A stretch of 64,000 nucleotides of DNA from Proteus cibi (GCF_003144405.1 NZ_PENW01000031.1:124001-188000), one strand, 5' to 3'. Shown: positions 32,196 through 43,754, counted from the first letter of the stretch. The notes: generated by a model from the sequence alone, not told the origin. Program-made: numbers and translations.

Positions 32196-32228
32196 TTATT
32201 TACTCAAACGGTTTAATGCGTTTAGAAA

Positions 32229-33233
32229 TTACTCTTCAATCGCTCGCGCTTTTGTTGGTGCTTTCATATAACGTAAGAAATCGCTATCTGGGCTTAACAC
32301 CATGACGTCATTACCATCTTGGTTAAAGCTCTTCTCATAAGCACGTAAGCTACGAATGAAGGCATAGAAGTCTGGATCTTGATTAAATGCATCAGCAAAC
32401 AGTTTAGTCGCTTGGGCATCACCTTCACCGCGAAGACGTAATGCTTCACGCTCAGATTCAGCAAGTGTCTCTGTCACAGTCTTATCCGCCGCTGCGCGAA
32501 TTTTCACAGCTTGCTCTTGACCTTGTGAACGGTGACGACGAGCAACCGCTTCACGCTCTGCACGCATACGCTGATAAATCGCTTCAGAAACTTCCATAGG
32601 TAAGTTGATTTGCTTGATTCGAACATCAATCACTTCAATACCTAAAGCCGCCATACTGTTCATATTGATAGCTGGAGCTTGACCTTTAGTTTCTTCAGCC
32701 ACTTTTTTAGCAGCAATAGCGATTGCATCATCAGCAGCGCTAGAATCACGAGACGGAGTACCTTCATTCAGTGCATTACGAACATCAATGGTTAAACGAC
32801 CACGAGAATCCGTAATAATTTGATTTACGCTCATACGACCAATCTCAGAACGTAAACGGTCACTGAATTTACGACGCAGTAAAGTTTCAGCTTGCGTAGT
32901 ATTACCACCACCTGTTGCCAGATAGTAGGTGCTGAAATCACTGATACGCCATTTCAGATAAGAATCGACTAATAAGTCTTTATTCTCGCCGGATAAGAAA
33001 CGGTCTTGCTGGATATTCATAGTTTGAATACGCGCATCCAGTTTTTTCACATTCTCAATAAATGGAATTTTAAAGTGAAGACCTGGTTCATAAACAACCG
33101 GTTTATTTTCAGCATCTCGTACAACTTTCGCAAAGCGTAAAATAATGCCACGCTCATACTGTTGAACGACAAATACAGAAGAGTACAACAACGCTAAAAT
33201 AATAACTGCAACAACAGCGATAACTTTACGCAT
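32229..33233 (-). CDS. hflC: FtsH protease modulator HflC
   Basis: SPFH/band 7 membrane protein of 334 residues (E. coli 334) forming, with HflK, a periplasmic cage around FtsH that restrains its proteolysis. One N-terminal anchor (about 3-22: KVIAVVAVIILALLYSSVFV) is followed by the SPFH domain and a helical region rich in Ala, Arg and Glu (about 200-290). It starts 2 bp after hflK, so the two are coupled. Confidence 0.96.
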   Translation of the reverse strand: MRKVIAVVAVIILALLYSSVFVVQQYERGIILRFAKVVRDAENKPVVYEPGLHFKIPFIENVKKLDARIQTMNIQQDRFLSGENKDLLVDSYLKWRISDFSTYYLATGGGNTTQAETLLRRKFSDRLRSEIGRMSVNQIITDSRGRLTIDVRNALNEGTPSRDSSAADDAIAIAAKKVAEETKGQAPAINMNSMAALGIEVIDVRIKQINLPMEVSEAIYQRMRAEREAVARRHRSQGQEQAVKIRAAADKTVTETLAESEREALRLRGEGDAQATKLFADAFNQDPDFYAFIRSLRAYEKSFNQDGNDVMVLSPDSDFLRYMKAPTKARAIEE

Positions 33234-33235
33234 GA

Positions 33236-34510
33236 TTATTGTCCTCCTTGATTGTTGCCGTAAGGCTGACCATAACCGCCATTATTACTACCATATCCAC
33301 CATTACCATAAGTCGTTGTTGCTGGTTTTTGTGCCGGTGCTGGATTTACTGTTGGAGCGGGTGTGTTGATACGAGCAGGCGCCTCAAGCGTATTTGATGG
33401 TGCAGATTGAGATTGCTGACGTAACATTTGCTCTAAAGGTAGCACTAACATGCTGTTACCTTTATCGTTAGCGATGACTTTACGTGTTTTTGATAGCACT
33501 TTTTCCATCGTTTCAATGTAAAGACGCTCGCGCGTAATTTCAGGAGCAGCACGATATTCAGGTAAGATTTTAGCAAAGCTTGCTACCTCACCCTCTGCTT
33601 TCATCACCACACTGGTTTTATAAGCAGTCGCTTCTTCAATCATACGTTGTGCGTTACCTTTTGCTAATGGTAACACTTCGTTTTTATAAGCTTCAGCTTG
33701 ACGAATTGTTTTTTGTTCTTCTTCACGCGCAGCGATTACGTCATCGAATGCCGCTTTGACCGCTTCTGGTGGGCGAGCAACTTGGAAGTTGACGTCCACA
33801 ATCGAGATACCCATGTTATAAGGACGGATAGTCTCTTCTAATTCTTGACGCGTTTGGTCACGAATTTCTGAACGGTTAGAAGTCAGAATTTTTTCCATTT
33901 CTGAACGACCAATAACGCCACGTACTGCGCTGTCAGTTGCCTGACCTAAGCTGTTAATTGGTGTTGTCAGGTTAAACAGGAATGTTTCTGGATCGGAGAC
34001 AACATACTGCACGTTTATCTCAACTTGAACCATGTTTTCATCTGACGTTAACATCATGCCACCCGTGGTTAAATCACGGATAGTTTTTACGTTAACAGGC
34101 TGAACTTCATCAATGAAAGTCGGTTTCCAGTTCAGACCAGGTTCAACGATTTGGTAAAATTTACCAAAACGAGTCACTACGCCTTGCTCTGCCTCTTTGA
34201 TGGTATAAAAACCACTTGCAGCCCAAACCACGACAACCGCACCTAATGCAAGAGAAATCAAAAGATTTCCCGCATTGCTACGAGGACCGCCATTTTGCCC
34301 AGAAGAGGAGTTTCCACCTTTTTTACCGCCGAAACCACCAAGTTTTTCACTCAGTTTACGGAACATATCATCGAGATCTGATGCTCCACGATTCCGACCT
34401 CCTTGATTGCCGTTGGAGTTACCGTTGCCATCGCCATTATTATTGCCGCTGTTTCGGTTACCCCACGGGTCGCGGTCTTGTCCGTTGTTACCGGGCTGAT
34501 TCCACGCCAT
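33236..34510 (-). CDS. hflK: FtsH protease modulator HflK
   Basis: Partner of HflC, 424 residues. The cytoplasmic N-terminus is rich in Gly and Asn (about 1-75), followed by one membrane anchor (about 83-103: LLISLALGAVVVVWAASGFY), the SPFH domain and a helical bundle. The C-terminal tail is rich in Gly, Asn, Tyr and Pro repeats (GYGSNNGGYGQPYG). It is 92 bp downstream of hflX and immediately before hflC. Confidence 0.96.
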   Translation of the reverse strand: MAWNQPGNNGQDRDPWGNRNSGNNNGDGNGNSNGNQGGRNRGASDLDDMFRKLSEKLGGFGGKKGGNSSSGQNGGPRSNAGNLLISLALGAVVVVWAASGFYTIKEAEQGVVTRFGKFYQIVEPGLNWKPTFIDEVQPVNVKTIRDLTTGGMMLTSDENMVQVEINVQYVVSDPETFLFNLTTPINSLGQATDSAVRGVIGRSEMEKILTSNRSEIRDQTRQELEETIRPYNMGISIVDVNFQVARPPEAVKAAFDDVIAAREEEQKTIRQAEAYKNEVLPLAKGNAQRMIEEATAYKTSVVMKAEGEVASFAKILPEYRAAPEITRERLYIETMEKVLSKTRKVIANDKGNSMLVLPLEQMLRQQSQSAPSNTLEAPARINTPAPTVNPAPAQKPATTTYGNGGYGSNNGGYGQPYGNNQGGQ

Positions 34511-34602
34511 GTTCTAGCTCCATTATTATGATTAGATTTATCAGGCTTAAGAGCCGATTTCGTCGCCAGCTCTCAGTTAATGTTCATTATTATGGCCGAA
34601 TA

Positions 34603-35886
34603 TCAGACCACGTAATCCAATAAATTTGGTTCCTGCTTGCAAAGGCGGCGCCAGTCTACCATAGGCATACGTATGATTAGCCCAACTTTACCGTCTTTTT
34701 CAATCCATTCACGCTCTATTGACTGTAATTGATAAAAACGACTACGTAAGCGCCCTGTATTCTCTGGCGGTAAACGTAATTCAAAGTGTGCGATCTCACC
34801 TGAAAGACGTTCTGTCAACGCCTGATATAACAGAGGAATACCTTCGCCTGTTTGTGCCGAAACCCAAACCCTAACGGGTAAGTTTTCTTCATTTCGATCA
34901 ATTCTTGGAGTGAAGTCTTCAAGAAGATCAATTTTGTTCATAACATGCAGTGTTGGTATTTCTTGAGCATCAATCTCTTCTAATACATTTTCAACTGCAT
35001 GAATATTTTCCTCAAAACGACTATCTGCTGCATCAATAACATGAAGAAGTAAGGTTGCTTCTCGTGTTTCTTGCAAAGTGGCTTTAAAAGCAGCAACAAG
35101 ATCATGAGGTAAATGTCGAATAAATCCAACTGTATCGGCTAATACAACCGTTCCCACATCATCGACTTGAATACGTCTTAGTGTCGGATCTAATGTTGCA
35201 AAGAGCTGATCTGCTGCATACACATCAGAGCAGGTAATATGATTAAATAAACTCGATTTCCCTGCATTCGTGTAACCAACAAGGGATAATGTTGGAATAT
35301 CAGCTTTACTTCGCGCTTGTCGTCCTTGTTCACGCTGACGCTCAACCCTACCCAATCGCATTAGAATTTGACTAATTTTACCTCTGAGTAAGCGGCGGTC
35401 TGTTTCTAGCTGAGTTTCGCCTGGTCCTCGTAACCCGATCCCCCCTTTTTGTCTTTCGAGGTGAGTCCACCCTCTGACTAAACGGGTTGATAAGTGACGT
35501 AACTGGGCAAGTTCTACCTGTAGCTTTCCTTCATGGGTTCTTGCTCTTTGAGCAAAGATATCAAGGATAACTCCCGTGCGATCAACCACTCGGCATTCAC
35601 AAAGTCTTTCCAGATTTCGTTCTTGTGCAGGTGTCAGTGCATGATTAAATAAAACAACATCTGCACCACTTGCTTTTACAGCCTCGGCAATTTCTTCTGC
35701 CTTACCTTCACCCACATAATATTTAGGATGCGGTGCTTTACGATTTCCAGTAATAATCTGAACTGGTTTAACACCCGCAGATGTCACCAAAGATTCAAAT
35801 TCTTGCAAATCATCAACGTCCTTTTCTTGAGAAAAGAAAACGTGCACTAAAACGGCTAATTCGCCACCTTCATAACGATCAAACAA
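34603..35886 (-). CDS. hflX: Ribosome-splitting GTPase HflX
   Basis: Obg-HflX family GTPase of 427 residues (E. coli 426) that separates stalled 70S ribosomes under heat stress. An N-terminal HflX domain (1-185) with a Gly-rich [19 protein letters not shown] linker precedes the G domain: G1 [11 protein letters not shown] (about 204-214), G3 [11 protein letters not shown]4 NKIDLL. It follows hfq, with a strong hairpin in between. Confidence 0.96.
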   Translation of the reverse strand: MFDRYEGGELAVLVHVFFSQEKDVDDLQEFESLVTSAGVKPVQIITGNRKAPHPKYYVGEGKAEEIAEAVKASGADVVLFNHALTPAQERNLERLCECRVVDRTGVILDIFAQRARTHEGKLQVELAQLRHLSTRLVRGWTHLERQKGGIGLRGPGETQLETDRRLLRGKISQILMRLGRVERQREQGRQARSKADIPTLSLVGYTNAGKSSLFNHITCSDVYAADQLFATLDPTLRRIQVDDVGTVVLADTVGFIRHLPHDLVAAFKATLQETREATLLLHVIDAADSRFEENIHAVENVLEEIDAQEIPTLHVMNKIDLLEDFTPRIDRNEENLPVRVWVSAQTGEGIPLLYQALTERLSGEIAHFELRLPPENTGRLRSRFYQLQSIEREWIEKDGKVGLIIRMPMVDWRRLCKQEPNLLDYVV

Positions 35887-35920
35887 AGGCGAAACCTCTT
35901 GGACTTTATAAAAACAGGAA

Positions 35921-35955
35921 AAAACATAGGTAAAGTCTCCCTACCTATGTTTTTC
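35921..35955 (-). terminator. Strong hairpin between hfq and hflX
   Basis: AAAAACATAGGTA (35921-35933) pairs perfectly with TACCTATGTTTTT (35943-35955). The T run falls on the transcribed minus strand, 26 bp after hfq. It should produce short hfq transcripts and lower hflXKC expression from upstream promoters. Confidence 0.85.
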
Positions 35956-35980
35956 TTATATCAAGAATAATATTGGATTA

Positions 35981-36268
35981 TTATTCTGCAACATCATCCT
36001 GCTGAGCAGTGCCACCATTGTAGCCTGTACCAGTTTGGTTCGTGCCTGTGTTGCTATGATGAGAAACAGGGCGCGAAGGTACCACGGTAGAGATAGCATG
36101 TTTGTATACCATCTGACTTACTGTGTTTTTCAGCAAAATAACAAATTGGTCAAAAGATTCGATCTGACCCTGCAATTTAATGCCGTTTACCAAATAGATA
36201 GAAACGGGAACCCTTTCGCGACGTAATGCGTTCAGGAAAGGATCTTGCAAAGATTGCCCCTTAGCCAT
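35981..36268 (-). CDS. hfq: RNA chaperone Hfq
   Basis: Hexameric Sm-like RNA chaperone (95 residues; E. coli 102) that pairs small RNAs with mRNAs. The Sm1 motif ([20 protein letters not shown]; Phe and Asp of the proximal site present) and Sm2 motif ([12 protein letters not shown]) are intact, with Gln8-type residue in [11 protein letters not shown]. The disordered tail is rich in Thr, Gly and Asn and ends in acidic DDVAE. It lies 109 bp after miaA. Confidence 0.98.
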   Translation of the reverse strand: MAKGQSLQDPFLNALRRERVPVSIYLVNGIKLQGQIESFDQFVILLKNTVSQMVYKHAISTVVPSRPVSHHSNTGTNQTGTGYNGGTAQQDDVAE

Positions 36269-36377
36269 TCTATGTTTTCCTTATTTTGTTGTTTTATATT
36301 AGAACCCAATTGGTTCGAAAAATGAACTACTCAAAAATTGCGCTTTGGCAACTATCAATTTTACACAAACCTACCAT

Positions 36378-37319
36378 CTATGCACTAACTACCTGCAAAA
36401 CAGTGTCAAGAGATTGTTTTGGTTCTTCACTATCAAGCCAGTGAATGTTATCCCAACCCCTTAACCAGGTGATTTGTCGCTTCGCTAATTGCCGGGTAGC
36501 GCAGATCCCTCGATAAACCATCTCATCATAATCTATTTCGCCTGATAAATATGACCACATCTGGCGATAACCGACACAACGTACAGAAGGTAAATCTTCA
36601 TGCAGATCGCCCCGTTCATATAATGCTTTTACTTCATCTTCAAATCCACACGTTAACATCTGTTTAAAACGAGCTTCAATGCGTTGGTGAAGAACATTTC
36701 TATCTTTCGGAGCAATCGCAAATTGATAAACATCATAAGGCAAAGATTCGCCTGATATTTTGGTCAATTCCGTCATTGTCTTACCTGAAATCAGGTAAAC
36801 CTCTAGAGCACGAGAAAGCCGCTGAGGATCATTAGGATGGATCCGTTGTGCTGCTACAGGATCAACTAATGCTAACTCTTTATGTATTGCCTCCCACCCT
36901 TGCTCTGCTGCTTTTTTTTCTATTTCAGCACGAACATCCGAATTGGCACTGGGTAAAGGCGATAGACCTTCAAGTAATGCTTTAAAATATAGCATAGTCC
37001 CACCCACTAATAGTGGAATTCGTCCAGCTGCCGTAATTTCTTCCATTGCATTTAATGCATCACGTCGAAAATCCGCAGCAGAATAGGGAAATGCAGGGTC
37101 TAGAATATCAATTAATCGATGTGGAGCAAGCGATTGCTCTGTCGCATCCGGCTTTGCTGTACCGATATCCATACCACGATAGATAAGAGCTGAATCCACG
37201 CTAATAATATCTACAGGCAGTTTCTGTCTCAGTGCAATTGCTAATGCTGTTTTACCTGACGCTGTAGGTCCCATTAGGAAAATTGCTTTAGGTTTTATTT
37301 GCGTGTTCACATCGCTCAT
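36378..37319 (-). CDS. miaA: tRNA dimethylallyltransferase MiaA
   Basis: Transfers the dimethylallyl group to A37 of tRNAs reading UNN codons (313 residues; E. coli 316). The P-loop [14 protein letters not shown] lies near residue 17-30, followed by [16 protein letters not shown] and the tRNA-binding RCVGYRQMW segment near 240. The start overlaps the end of mutL by 32 bp, as in E. coli, which indicates tight translational coupling. Confidence 0.96.
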   Translation of the reverse strand: MSDVNTQIKPKAIFLMGPTASGKTALAIALRQKLPVDIISVDSALIYRGMDIGTAKPDATEQSLAPHRLIDILDPAFPYSAADFRRDALNAMEEITAAGRIPLLVGGTMLYFKALLEGLSPLPSANSDVRAEIEKKAAEQGWEAIHKELALVDPVAAQRIHPNDPQRLSRALEVYLISGKTMTELTKISGESLPYDVYQFAIAPKDRNVLHQRIEARFKQMLTCGFEDEVKALYERGDLHEDLPSVRCVGYRQMWSYLSGEIDYDEMVYRGICATRQLAKRQITWLRGWDNIHWLDSEEPKQSLDTVLQVVSA

Positions 37320-39297
37320 TATTTAATGCCACTACCACCGGTTGTAAATCAATTAATTGTAATAAGTTTTTTGCTGGCTGTCTGACATATTGAGGACAAA
37401 GTCTTTCAATATCAGCCAATAATCCTACTGCTTGAGCTTGCGACCATTGCGCCTGCTCTGCCCCTAATTGTTTTGCAAACCACAGTCCAAGTTGTTGCTT
37501 GGTACAAGATTGCTCTGCTGACAAATAGGCTAATAATGCCGTCAGTAACACGGGTAAATTTTGCTGGCGCAAAGGTAACGATACTGCATGTATTGTTGCT
37601 TTACCGTGAGAAATTTCGATAACGATCCCAAAATGACTGATTAGCGATTGAAACTGATTGAATACGCTAATTTCCTCTTTACTCAATGCCACCTTTAAAG
37701 GCACTAGCAAAGGTTGTGGTTTCAATGTTTCATCTTTAGGCAGTAATTGCGCACATTTTAACAGAAAATCAGCTTCTTCCAATGATAACAACCCAAGACC
37801 TTGTGAAGATTCTATTAACGCATATTTGTGCTGATAAATTGCCAATACTCGCCCAAAAGTATAGTTAATTTGTCCCTCTTTCGTATTGACGGAACGAGGC
37901 ATCACCGAAATAGTATCTTCTTCGATATTATTAGTTGTATGAACGATTTCACCTAAATTCAATGGGGCACGCTCAGGAAATAGAGGTATTTTCTCGTTAT
38001 CTTTTGATGTAGATAGACTTTCTTGCATCATTTTTTGATAAAGCGCGCCTTGTGTCCGTTGATAGCTTTCACCAAACGGACGGCGATCTCCAAATTGAGA
38101 GGCTTGCTTTTGATGTGAGCTATTGTTGTGCTCTCGTTCACTATATTGATGTGATGATGTATTCGGTGGAGTTTGAGCTATTGGCGCTTGATAAGGCTGA
38201 GAAAATACATTTTCACCTGCAACTTGTCTATTTTCAGGGAAGTTTAACGCTGTTTCGTGTTCTTTTTCATCATCTGAAGTTAATGATAAAGGCTCTTGCG
38301 TTGCTTGTCGTAAAACACTCAACACACCTTGATAGATAAAATCATGAACCAAGCGAGATTCGTGGAAGCGAACTTCATGTTTAGCAGGGTGGACATTAAC
38401 ATCGACTTGATGAGGATCGACACTTAAATACAAAATGTAAGAAGGTTGCTGTTCTCCTTGCAAATAACCTTCGTAAGCTTGGCGAATAGCATGATTAATC
38501 AATCTATCACGCATCATTCGTCCATTCACATAGCAATACTGAATCTCACTACTTTGTACCGATGATAAAGGATGTTCTACCCAACCTTTTATTGCTAAAT
38601 CACCATGTTCCCACGATAACTGCATCGATTGATTGACAAAATTATTACCACAAATCGCACTTAATCGGCGATTTTGCTGACTTTCATCTTTCACTGCACG
38701 GTATTGCCGAACACGTTTACCGTTATGAGTGAGATTGATGGAGACATCAAAGCGCGATAACGCAATACGGCGTACGACTTCATCAATATGTGTAAACTCT
38801 GTTTTTTCCGTACGTAAAAATTTACGTCTTGCTGGCGTGTTATAAAAGAGATCAAGCACTTCAACAGTACTTCCAACAGGATGAGCCGCGGGTTTAACGG
38901 TGACGGCCATATCTCTACCTTCGGCGTAAGCTTGCCATGCTTCTTCTTGATTTTGAGTCCGTGATGTCAGCGTTAAACGGGAAACAGAGCTAATGCTTGC
39001 TAATGCTTCTCCACGAAAGCCCATACTCATTATGGCTTCGAGATCGTCAAGACTTGATATTTTGCTAGTTGCGTGGCGAGCAAGTGCTAACTTCAAATCA
39101 TCACGATTGATACCACAGCCATTATCACGAATACGAATAAGCTTGGCACCACCTTTATCGATATCAATATCAATCGAGGTCGCGCCTGCGTCTAAACTAT
39201 TTTCCAGCAACTCTTTAACAACAGAGGCTGGTCTTTCAACAACTTCCCCTGCGGCAATTTGGTTTGCAAGCTGAGGAGGTAATAAATTTATCGCCAT
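37288..39297 (-). CDS. mutL: DNA mismatch repair protein MutL
   Basis: GHKL ATPase linking MutS mismatch recognition to MutH and UvrD (669 residues; E. coli 615). Motifs [14 protein letters not shown] and [10 protein letters not shown] form the ATP site in the first 110 residues. A Ser/Gln/Asn-rich linker (about 335-480) is longer than in E. coli. The C-terminal dimerisation domain lacks the DQHAXXER metal motif, as expected for MutH-containing species. The ATG at 39297 follows AAAGG and fits homologues; nine upstream codons are excluded. Confidence 0.96.
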   Translation of the reverse strand: MAINLLPPQLANQIAAGEVVERPASVVKELLENSLDAGATSIDIDIDKGGAKLIRIRDNGCGINRDDLKLALARHATSKISSLDDLEAIMSMGFRGEALASISSVSRLTLTSRTQNQEEAWQAYAEGRDMAVTVKPAAHPVGSTVEVLDLFYNTPARRKFLRTEKTEFTHIDEVVRRIALSRFDVSINLTHNGKRVRQYRAVKDESQQNRRLSAICGNNFVNQSMQLSWEHGDLAIKGWVEHPLSSVQSSEIQYCYVNGRMMRDRLINHAIRQAYEGYLQGEQQPSYILYLSVDPHQVDVNVHPAKHEVRFHESRLVHDFIYQGVLSVLRQATQEPLSLTSDDEKEHETALNFPENRQVAGENVFSQPYQAPIAQTPPNTSSHQYSEREHNNSSHQKQASQFGDRRPFGESYQRTQGALYQKMMQESLSTSKDNEKIPLFPERAPLNLGEIVHTTNNIEEDTISVMPRSVNTKEGQINYTFGRVLAIYQHKYALIESSQGLGLLSLEEADFLLKCAQLLPKDETLKPQPLLVPLKVALSKEEISVFNQFQSLISHFGIVIEISHGKATIHAVSLPLRQQNLPVLLTALLAYLSAEQSCTKQQLGLWFAKQLGAEQAQWSQAQAVGLLADIERLCPQYVRQPAKNLLQLIDLQPVVVALNNERCEHANKT

Positions 39298-39320
39298 TAC
39301 CTTTATTCCATTCCACTCAA

Positions 39321-40652
39321 TCAATTAGGCGCGTTTTGTAAAGGGTGAGCCAGGAAATAATTTCTTAAACCTGCGTGAATAGATGCTGCAAGTTTTTCCT
39401 GATAAGCGTCAGAAATCAGTAACTGTTCTTCTGACGCATGACTGATAAAACCTGTTTCAACCAAAATTGAAGGGATATCCGGTGAACGTAAAACACCTAA
39501 GCTCGCATGCTCTGGTGTTTTCTTATGTAATGAACCGACTTTTCTTAATTCAGACAATACCGCAACAGCAACGTCATAACCCACTCTCTGTGAATTGCCA
39601 AACTGTAAATCGAGCACGGTTTGACTTAAATAAGGATCAGCACCATCTAATGCATCACCAGCACCACCCAGTAATTCAGATTGTTTTTCACTTTGTTCAA
39701 GCCACTTACCTAATTCACTGTTTGCACGACGATTAGAAAGCACCCACACAGAAGCGCCTCTAGCACTACGGTTTGGTGCTGAGTCTGCATGAATAGACAC
39801 TAACATATTCGCACTTTGCTTACGGGCTACTTCAGAGCGTCCTGCAACCGAGATAAAATAATCACCGCTGCGTGTTAAAACAGGTTTAAACATAGGATCA
39901 TTACGTAAGCGAGCTTCCAACTTTCTTGCCACACTTAACGTCACGTCTTTTTCACGATTACCTTTCTGACCAATCGCCCCCGGATCTTGCCCACCATGAC
40001 CCGCATCTATCGCAATAATGATTTGGCGAGAGCCTGCTTGTGGTTTTGAAGGTGTGGTGCGTGGTTTTACAATAGGCGCAACAGGCGCAATCTCTGATGT
40101 CGTCTTGGTAATTAAAGGCGCCATTTCCCTATTGGTATTTGAGCTTGTATTTGATGTCGTTATTGTTGCCGAGGGTGATAATGCAACAACACTTATTGTT
40201 GATTGAGTATTGCTATTTTGGCGGCTATTCATCGCTTTAATAGTAAGCGCTAACTTATAGCTACCACTTACATTCATCAAACTTTCCGTTACCACAACAG
40301 GCTGAGCAAGCTCAACAACCATACTTTGGTATTGGCTATCTTTTGATTGGGTTGAGCGAATTTTATGCACTAACTGCCCATTGCCTAATATTGCTGGTAA
40401 TCCAGTAATTTTAGTACTCTGTTTAAAATCCATCACCAAACGGTCAGGACTTTTTAATGAGTAATATCGATAACTAGGCTTCCCATCACTAAAAGTGAAT
40501 GTGAGGGTTGTTGCTGAAATACCGTTTTCTGCTTTTACTTCTGTCACAGTAGCGGCTTGTGCTGCTTGCACAAAAAATAAAGACAAAACAACCAACAGAA
40601 AGGCAACAACATAGCGCTGACTTTGACTCACAATGGTGATGAGACTCAACAT
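39321..40652 (-). CDS. amiB: N-acetylmuramoyl-L-alanine amidase AmiB
   Basis: Periplasmic zinc amidase that splits septal peptidoglycan and is activated by EnvC. The chosen ATG (40652) follows AAGGA and gives 443 residues (E. coli 445) with a clean signal peptide ending in [14 protein letters not shown]; the upstream frame into tsaE is excluded. An AMIN targeting domain (about 35-130) and a Ser/Thr/Pro-rich linker precede the Amidase_3 domain with the [10 protein letters not shown] zinc motif and catalytic glutamate in ETGFISH. It lies between tsaE and mutL. Confidence 0.95.
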   Translation of the reverse strand: MLSLITIVSQSQRYVVAFLLVVLSLFFVQAAQAATVTEVKAENGISATTLTFTFSDGKPSYRYYSLKSPDRLVMDFKQSTKITGLPAILGNGQLVHKIRSTQSKDSQYQSMVVELAQPVVVTESLMNVSGSYKLALTIKAMNSRQNSNTQSTISVVALSPSATITTSNTSSNTNREMAPLITKTTSEIAPVAPIVKPRTTPSKPQAGSRQIIIAIDAGHGGQDPGAIGQKGNREKDVTLSVARKLEARLRNDPMFKPVLTRSGDYFISVAGRSEVARKQSANMLVSIHADSAPNRSARGASVWVLSNRRANSELGKWLEQSEKQSELLGGAGDALDGADPYLSQTVLDLQFGNSQRVGYDVAVAVLSELRKVGSLHKKTPEHASLGVLRSPDIPSILVETGFISHASEEQLLISDAYQEKLAASIHAGLRNYFLAHPLQNAPN

Positions 40653-40665
40653 AATCAATATTCCT

Positions 40666-41133
40666 TTATGCAGACTGAATACGGGATAAAACAGTATTCC
40701 CTCTTTGTGAAAGGGCAACAAAACGCGCTTTTCGGCCTTCATCTTCGTAGCTTAAATGAAGTTCTAAATCTGCGTTAGGTAAAAAGCCTTCGCCTTGCGA
40801 TGGCCACTCGATAAGGCATAACGCGTCTTGCTCAAAATAGTCGCGTATTCCCATAAATTCCAGCTCTTCAGCAGAAGCTAAACGATAAAGATCAAAATGA
40901 TAAACGGGATTTGGCGAGAGCATATAGGGCTCAACTAATGTATATGTTGGGCTTTTAACATGCCCTTGATGACCAAGCGCTTGTAAAAATCCTCGGCTAA
41001 AGGTTGTTTTTCCAGCGCCAAGATCGCCATATAAATAAATGATCAATCCGCTATGATTAGTCGCCATTGCAACAGTACGCCCTAGTTCAACTGTTGCCGC
41101 TTCATCTTCTAATGTAACAACCCATTCTTTCAT
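40666..41133 (-). CDS. tsaE: tRNA threonylcarbamoyladenosine biosynthesis ATPase TsaE
   Basis: P-loop ATPase that works with TsaD and TsaB to form t6A37 in tRNA (155 residues from ATG 41133; E. coli 153). The Walker A motif [14 protein letters not shown] and the conserved [10 protein letters not shown] and HFDLYRL segments are intact. Twenty-one upstream in-frame codons have no counterpart in homologues. No strong ribosome site is seen. First gene of the tsaE-amiB-mutL-miaA-hfq-hflXKC run; its usual upstream partner nnr is missing. Confidence 0.94.
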   Translation of the reverse strand: MKEWVVTLEDEAATVELGRTVAMATNHSGLIIYLYGDLGAGKTTFSRGFLQALGHQGHVKSPTYTLVEPYMLSPNPVYHFDLYRLASAEELEFMGIRDYFEQDALCLIEWPSQGEGFLPNADLELHLSYEDEGRKARFVALSQRGNTVLSRIQSA

Positions 41134-41357
41134 ATTTATATAATCTATTGTTAAGTTATAACGGCTTAATAAAGAGAGATCGTTGTAGAACATCAAATAC
41201 TAAGCTTTATATGTTTTCTTAAGGCAAATAGTTATCGAAATCACTATCAAATAACCATACCATAAATCTATTTATTGCGAGGATTTTTCCTACCGCCTCA
41301 CTATGATACACTGCGCGCTCTTAGGACTCACCTCTTACCTATTGATTCGGTTTATTC

Positions 41358-42512
41358 ATGTCATCACTCGATCTTAATCTTCTCGCTCAACACATTAAAT
41401 TATGGGGTTCTGAGCTCGGTTTTCAACAAACAGGGATATGTGATACTGACTTATCACTTGAAGAGCCTCGCCTGCAAGCGTGGTTAGATAAGCAATATCA
41501 TGGTGAAATGGCATGGATGGAAAAGTATGGAATGACACGAGCCAGACCTCATGAGCTGGTTCCGGGTACATTACGCGTAATCAGTGTCAGAATGAATTAC
41601 CTCCCTACAGATGCGGCGTTTGCACGAACCTTAAATAATCCAGAACAAGGCTATATCAGCCGCTATGCGCTGGGTCGAGATTATCACAAAGTATTAAGAC
41701 AACGTCTTAAAAAACTCGGCGAAAAAATTTCACAATATTGCCAGCAATTTGAATATCAAGGGATAGTCAATTTTCGCCCTTTTGTTGATTCAGCGCCTAT
41801 CATGGAACGTCCATTAGCAGTTAAAGCAGGACTTGGCTGGGTTGGTAAACACTCACTTGTTATTAACAATCAAGCAGGCTCTTGGTTTTTCCTTGGTGAA
41901 CTGCTGATTGATTTGCCATTACCTACTGATAGCCCTGTTGAAGAACAATGCGGTAAATGTGTCGCCTGTATGACAACCTGCCCAACAGGTGCCATTGTTG
42001 AACCTTATACGATTGATGCTCGCCGCTGTATTTCTTATCTCACTATCGAACTTGAAGGCGCTATTCCTGAAGAATTTCGCCCTCTCATGGGTAATCGTAT
42101 TTATGGTTGTGATGATTGCCAGCTTATCTGTCCTTGGAATCGTTTTTCATCACTGACTGACGAAGAAGATTTTTCCCCAAGACGAGCGCTTCATACGCCA
42201 GAATTACTCGATCTCTTTCAGTGGAGTGAAGATAAATTTCTACGTATCACTGAAGGTTCACCAATCCGTCGTATTGGCTATTTACGTTGGCTTAGAAATA
42301 TTAGCGTGGCATTAGGAAATGCACCTTATCAAGATAAAATTATACTTGCCTTACAAGAACGCTTTGGATTGAGTGATGTTTTAGATGAACATTTAAACTG
42401 GGCGATTGCACAACAGACAGCGAAGAGAAATGAAAAAGAAGTAAAAATACAGACTTCACAACAAAAACGCTTAGTAAGGGCGATAACTAAAGGCTTACCC
42501 CGTGATGCTTAA
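41358..42512 (+). CDS. queG: Epoxyqueuosine reductase QueG
   Basis: Cobalamin-dependent Fe-S enzyme for the last step of queuosine synthesis in tRNA (384 residues; E. coli 379). Two [4Fe-4S] clusters are supplied by CGKCVACMTTCP (about 195-206) and CDDCQLICPWN (about 249-259). The N-terminal B12-binding part RISVRMNYLP-like segment and SRYALGRDYHK match the family. It is divergent from tsaE with only about 225 bp between, where E. coli has nnr. Confidence 0.96.
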   Translation: MSSLDLNLLAQHIKLWGSELGFQQTGICDTDLSLEEPRLQAWLDKQYHGEMAWMEKYGMTRARPHELVPGTLRVISVRMNYLPTDAAFARTLNNPEQGYISRYALGRDYHKVLRQRLKKLGEKISQYCQQFEYQGIVNFRPFVDSAPIMERPLAVKAGLGWVGKHSLVINNQAGSWFFLGELLIDLPLPTDSPVEEQCGKCVACMTTCPTGAIVEPYTIDARRCISYLTIELEGAIPEEFRPLMGNRIYGCDDCQLICPWNRFSSLTDEEDFSPRRALHTPELLDLFQWSEDKFLRITEGSPIRRIGYLRWLRNISVALGNAPYQDKIILALQERFGLSDVLDEHLNWAIAQQTAKRNEKEVKIQTSQQKRLVRAITKGLPRDA

Positions 42513-42556
42513 TTTTTAACAGCATAAACGCATTACGAGTAATCATTAATTTCCTC

Positions 42557-42795
42557 TGTGAATAAAATAAAAACTCCTTGCCTATCAACATGAAAAAAAA
42601 ATTCAAGCGAACTAAGACTCAAAATTTAAAAAAATTAAAATAAACTTAGTTATCAATTAGATATAAAATCCAATCAATTTATTGAAGAGAATAATATTCT
42701 TATCATTTAATGATACGTGCTTGTGGATAACTCTGTGCAGTAAAAAAATAAATAGAGCTTAGATGCGGTGGTTATTAGCATCTCACTGTGGATAA
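42557..42795. other. datA: Putative datA locus: DnaA boxes plus IHF site
   Basis: Three 9-mers fitting TTWTNCACA lie on the minus strand: TTATTCACA (42557-42565) and two perfect TTATCCACA boxes (42722-42730, 42787-42795). A perfect IHF consensus WATCAANNNNTTR (AATCAATTTATTG, 42672-42684) lies between the first and second. In E. coli, datA, which titrates DnaA and promotes DnaA-ATP hydrolysis with IHF, lies between queG and the glyVXY tRNAs and holds DnaA boxes around an IHF site. Position and content agree, so I assign datA by inference. Confidence 0.7.
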
Positions 42796-43230
42796 ATCGA
42801 TTTGGAAAGATTTTAAGAATAGTAGAATATATATCACATTTTTTTAAAGAAAAGCCTGAGAAACCCTTTTCTTTTTCTAAAATACTATTCAATGCATGCT
42901 TAACAGAATAAAGGCCTAAAATCTAAAAAATGATCTTGCCTCTGGTTTCCCCTCTAAATGAGGAAAGGCGCACATTCTAGTGCTGTCAAATTAGAAATGC
43001 AAGCAAAGATCAAAGATAGATCACAAAAAAATAGCTTGATCTTACATGCAGTAATGACATTTTCTTTTTTGAACAAAAATCCCGCACAGCCTTTTTATGC
43101 GTATTAAGTAAAGTCCCTTAATCTGCACCCTAAAACAGTGTAGTCGATATTAAAAAAAGTGAGAGAAAAAAACTTAAAATTTCTTTATGGGGATTAAAAG
43201 TGAGATTTGATAAAACAGAAGAGAAAAACT
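42796..43230. other. Remainder of the gene-free stretch between queG and the tRNA array
   Basis: AT-rich DNA without a credible gene; one 61-codon minus-strand frame at its left edge has no coding character. The part near 43140-43230 is T-rich on the minus strand and is where tRNA transcription should end, but I see no clear hairpin. No additional strict DnaA box was found here. Confidence 0.6.
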
Positions 43231-43306
<76 letters not shown>

Positions 43307-43342
43307 ATTTGGTAAGTTTTGACAATGACCAGTGGAAAGATT

Positions 43343-43418
<76 letters not shown>

Positions 43419-43454
43419 ATTTGGTAAGTTTTGACAATGACCAGTGGAAAGATT

Positions 43455-43530
<76 letters not shown>

Positions 43531-43566
43531 GTCGCATAACACCACTAATAACTGTCTAAGAAAGAT

Positions 43567-43642
<76 letters not shown>

Positions 43643-43678
43643 GTCGCATAACACCACTAATAACTGTCTAAGAAAGAT

Positions 43679-43754
<76 letters not shown>

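Noticed and set aside
42707-42892. 61-codon minus-strand frame in the queG-tRNA gap
   Set aside because: It spans two DnaA boxes, has no ribosome site and no coding character.
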